Shown: positions 4,544 through 5,082 of the stretch, piece after piece | How positions within the stretch are numbered: the first letter of the stretch is position 1 | Layout: every line of letters starts with the position of its first letter | Source: Spirochaetota bacterium | GTDB taxonomy: Bacteria > Spirochaetota > JAGLSM01 | Direction: 5' to 3' | Assembly (NCBI GenBank): GCA_023135745.1 | Contig: JAGLSM010000171.1 | Span: 1-5,082 of the forward strand | DNA length: 5,082 nucleotides | Program-made: the position numbers and the translations under genes | The notes under the pieces: model-generated | The model's input: the letters and a program-made list of their open reading frames with translations, nothing else | Databases searched by the model: none | What the model was told of the DNA's origin: nothing

Positions 4544-4936
4544 ATGATTATTAAAAATAAATTACTCAATAATTTTTTAACTAAGGAGATCATAGCCTCT
4601 TATTATAAAGTCTATAATAGACTTGGTTATGGATTCTTGGAAAAGATTTATGAAAATTCAATGATAATTGAATTGAACAAAAAAGGTTTAAAGACGATAC
4701 AACAGGGTAAAATAACTGTTTTATATGATAACAAAGACGTGGGAAATTATTTTACAGATATTATTGTTAATAACCAAATTATTTTAGAAATAAAAGCCGT
4801 AGAATACATAAGAGAAGAACATAAAATCCAGCTTTTAACCTATCTCAAAGCTACAAGATTTGAAATAGGTTTATTGTTTAATTTCGGGAAAAAGCCTGAG
4901 TTTAGAAGACAGATTTTCACAAATAAGAATCTGTGA
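4544..4936 (+). CDS. GxxExxY family protein, PD-(D/E)XK-like (copy 2)
   Basis: 130 residues, the same length as copy 1 without gaps; 33 substitutions make them about 75% identical. The name motif is GFLEKIY (Gly30, Glu33, Tyr36). The nuclease-like residues are all kept: Asp72 (NYFTDII), Glu82 and Lys84 (ILEIK), and Gln96 (KIQLLTYL). Changes cluster in the N-terminal helix, around residues 47-65 and at the extreme C-terminus, while 37-46 and 106-116 are unchanged, so both copies appear to be under constraint rather than decaying. The upstream GGAACTTTTT block and the ATAATGATTAT start context are shared with copy 1. There is no clear Shine-Dalgarno or promoter. The TGA is inside the right-arm repeat starting at 4924. 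Confidence 0.92.
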   Translation: MIIKNKLLNNFLTKEIIASYYKVYNRLGYGFLEKIYENSMIIELNKKGLKTIQQGKITVLYDNKDVGNYFTDIIVNNQIILEIKAVEYIREEHKIQLLTYLKATRFEIGLLFNFGKKPEFRRQIFTNKNL

Positions 4937-5025
4937 GAATCCGTATTAATCCGCCAAATCAGCGTTGCTATCTTGCGAAGAATAGGAACACGGATGACGC
5001 AGATTTAAGCGGATGGGCACGGATC
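4924..5025. repeat. 102-nt palindromic inter-cassette repeat, copy 3
   Basis: Register identical to the other two: GAT at 4993, 5002, 5012 and 5022. Blocks shared with copy 1 include ATCCGCCAAATC style sub-units, GCGTTGCTA, ATAGGAACAC and ATTTAAGCGGATGGGCACGG. The centre (TCTTGCGAAG) is the most variable part. It ends the GxxExxY copy 2 gene and begins a unit with no gene. Confidence 0.9.
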
Positions 5026-5043
5026 TTTTTTATTATAAAGAAA

Positions 5044-5079
5044 TTAAAATCCGTATTAATCCGTAAAATCCGGTGCGCC
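5044..5079 (-). repeat. Partial right arm closing an empty cassette
   Basis: Reads ATTAAAATCCGTATTAATCC in the same 10-nt pattern as the other right arms, but lacks exactly one 10-nt sub-unit relative to copy 3. It lies only about 18 nt after the left arm ending at 5025, so the unit between them has no room for a gene. It is cut by the window end. Confidence 0.7.
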
Positions 5080-5082
5080 ATG

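Larger units (their letters stand above)
2878..5082 (+). other. Repeat-bounded gene cassette array (putative mobile element)
   Basis: Four head-to-tail cassettes are separated by 102-nt palindromic repeats: GxxExxY gene 1; the mntA-hepT pair; GxxExxY gene 2; and an empty unit of about 18 nt between 5026 and 5043. All cargo genes point the same way and end at a right arm. The layout recalls integron arrays, but no integrase or attC consensus is visible. The array continues beyond the window. The arrangement is seen directly; mobility is inferred. Confidence 0.6.

Noticed and set aside
3424..5025. Integron attC sites
   Set aside because: The repeats are palindromic and of suitable length, but I see no RYYYAAC/GTTRRRY core boxes at the ends and no integrase in the window; kept only as an analogy.
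2878..5025. CRISPR array
   Set aside because: The repeats are 102 nt long, spacings are 530 and 970 nt, and the spaces hold genes rather than uniform short spacers.

Overview
The window is AT-rich and looks like accessory DNA from a Gram-negative (diderm) bacterium. Two secreted lipoproteins both have Phe at the -3 position of the lipobox (FVAC and FTAC). That relaxed lipobox fits spirochaetes and some deep-branching environmental phyla better than enterics, but the sequence alone does not fix the taxon. All supported genes lie on the + strand.

Left part (1-697): no convincing gene. Positions 91-314 hold degenerate repeat arms, including an inverted-repeat pair around about 80 nt of non-coding DNA. 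This is a gene-less copy of the element that dominates the right half. After an A/T-tract region comes a clear sigma70-type promoter (TTGAAA, 17 nt, TATACT) and a long leader for the first lipoprotein.

Middle (698-2612): two single-gene transcription units. Each encodes an unrecognised lipoprotein of about 245-265 residues with a jelly-roll-like end, and each has its own promoter, strong Shine-Dalgarno sequence and intrinsic terminator. The first carries an (AGT)n-encoded poly-serine linker. The two promoters share an AACTTTC..ATTGAAA block. The second unit ends in a perfect 19-bp hairpin. Just after it is a 52-residue membrane protein of the DUF5989 type (2683-2841), short and easily overlooked.

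Right part (about 2873-5082): a head-to-tail series of small gene cassettes separated by a repeat of constant 102-nt length, at 3424-3525, 4394-4495 and 4924-5025, with a rearranged copy at 2878-2979 and a partial one at the window end. Each repeat is an imperfect palindrome built of roughly 10-nt sub-units (CCGT..AAT on one arm, .GAT on the other). The cargo, in order, is a GxxExxY-family PD-(D/E)XK-like protein; a MntA/HepT (nucleotidyltransferase/HEPN) toxin-antitoxin pair; a second GxxExxY protein about 75% identical to the first; and an empty cassette with no gene. The right-arm repeat supplies the stop codon of every cargo gene it follows. My main hypothesis is that this is a modular repeat-bounded element family that collects small toxin/antitoxin-like or nuclease-like genes, possibly with the GxxExxY protein acting on the repeats. 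The repeat architecture is seen directly; the mobilisation role is inference.
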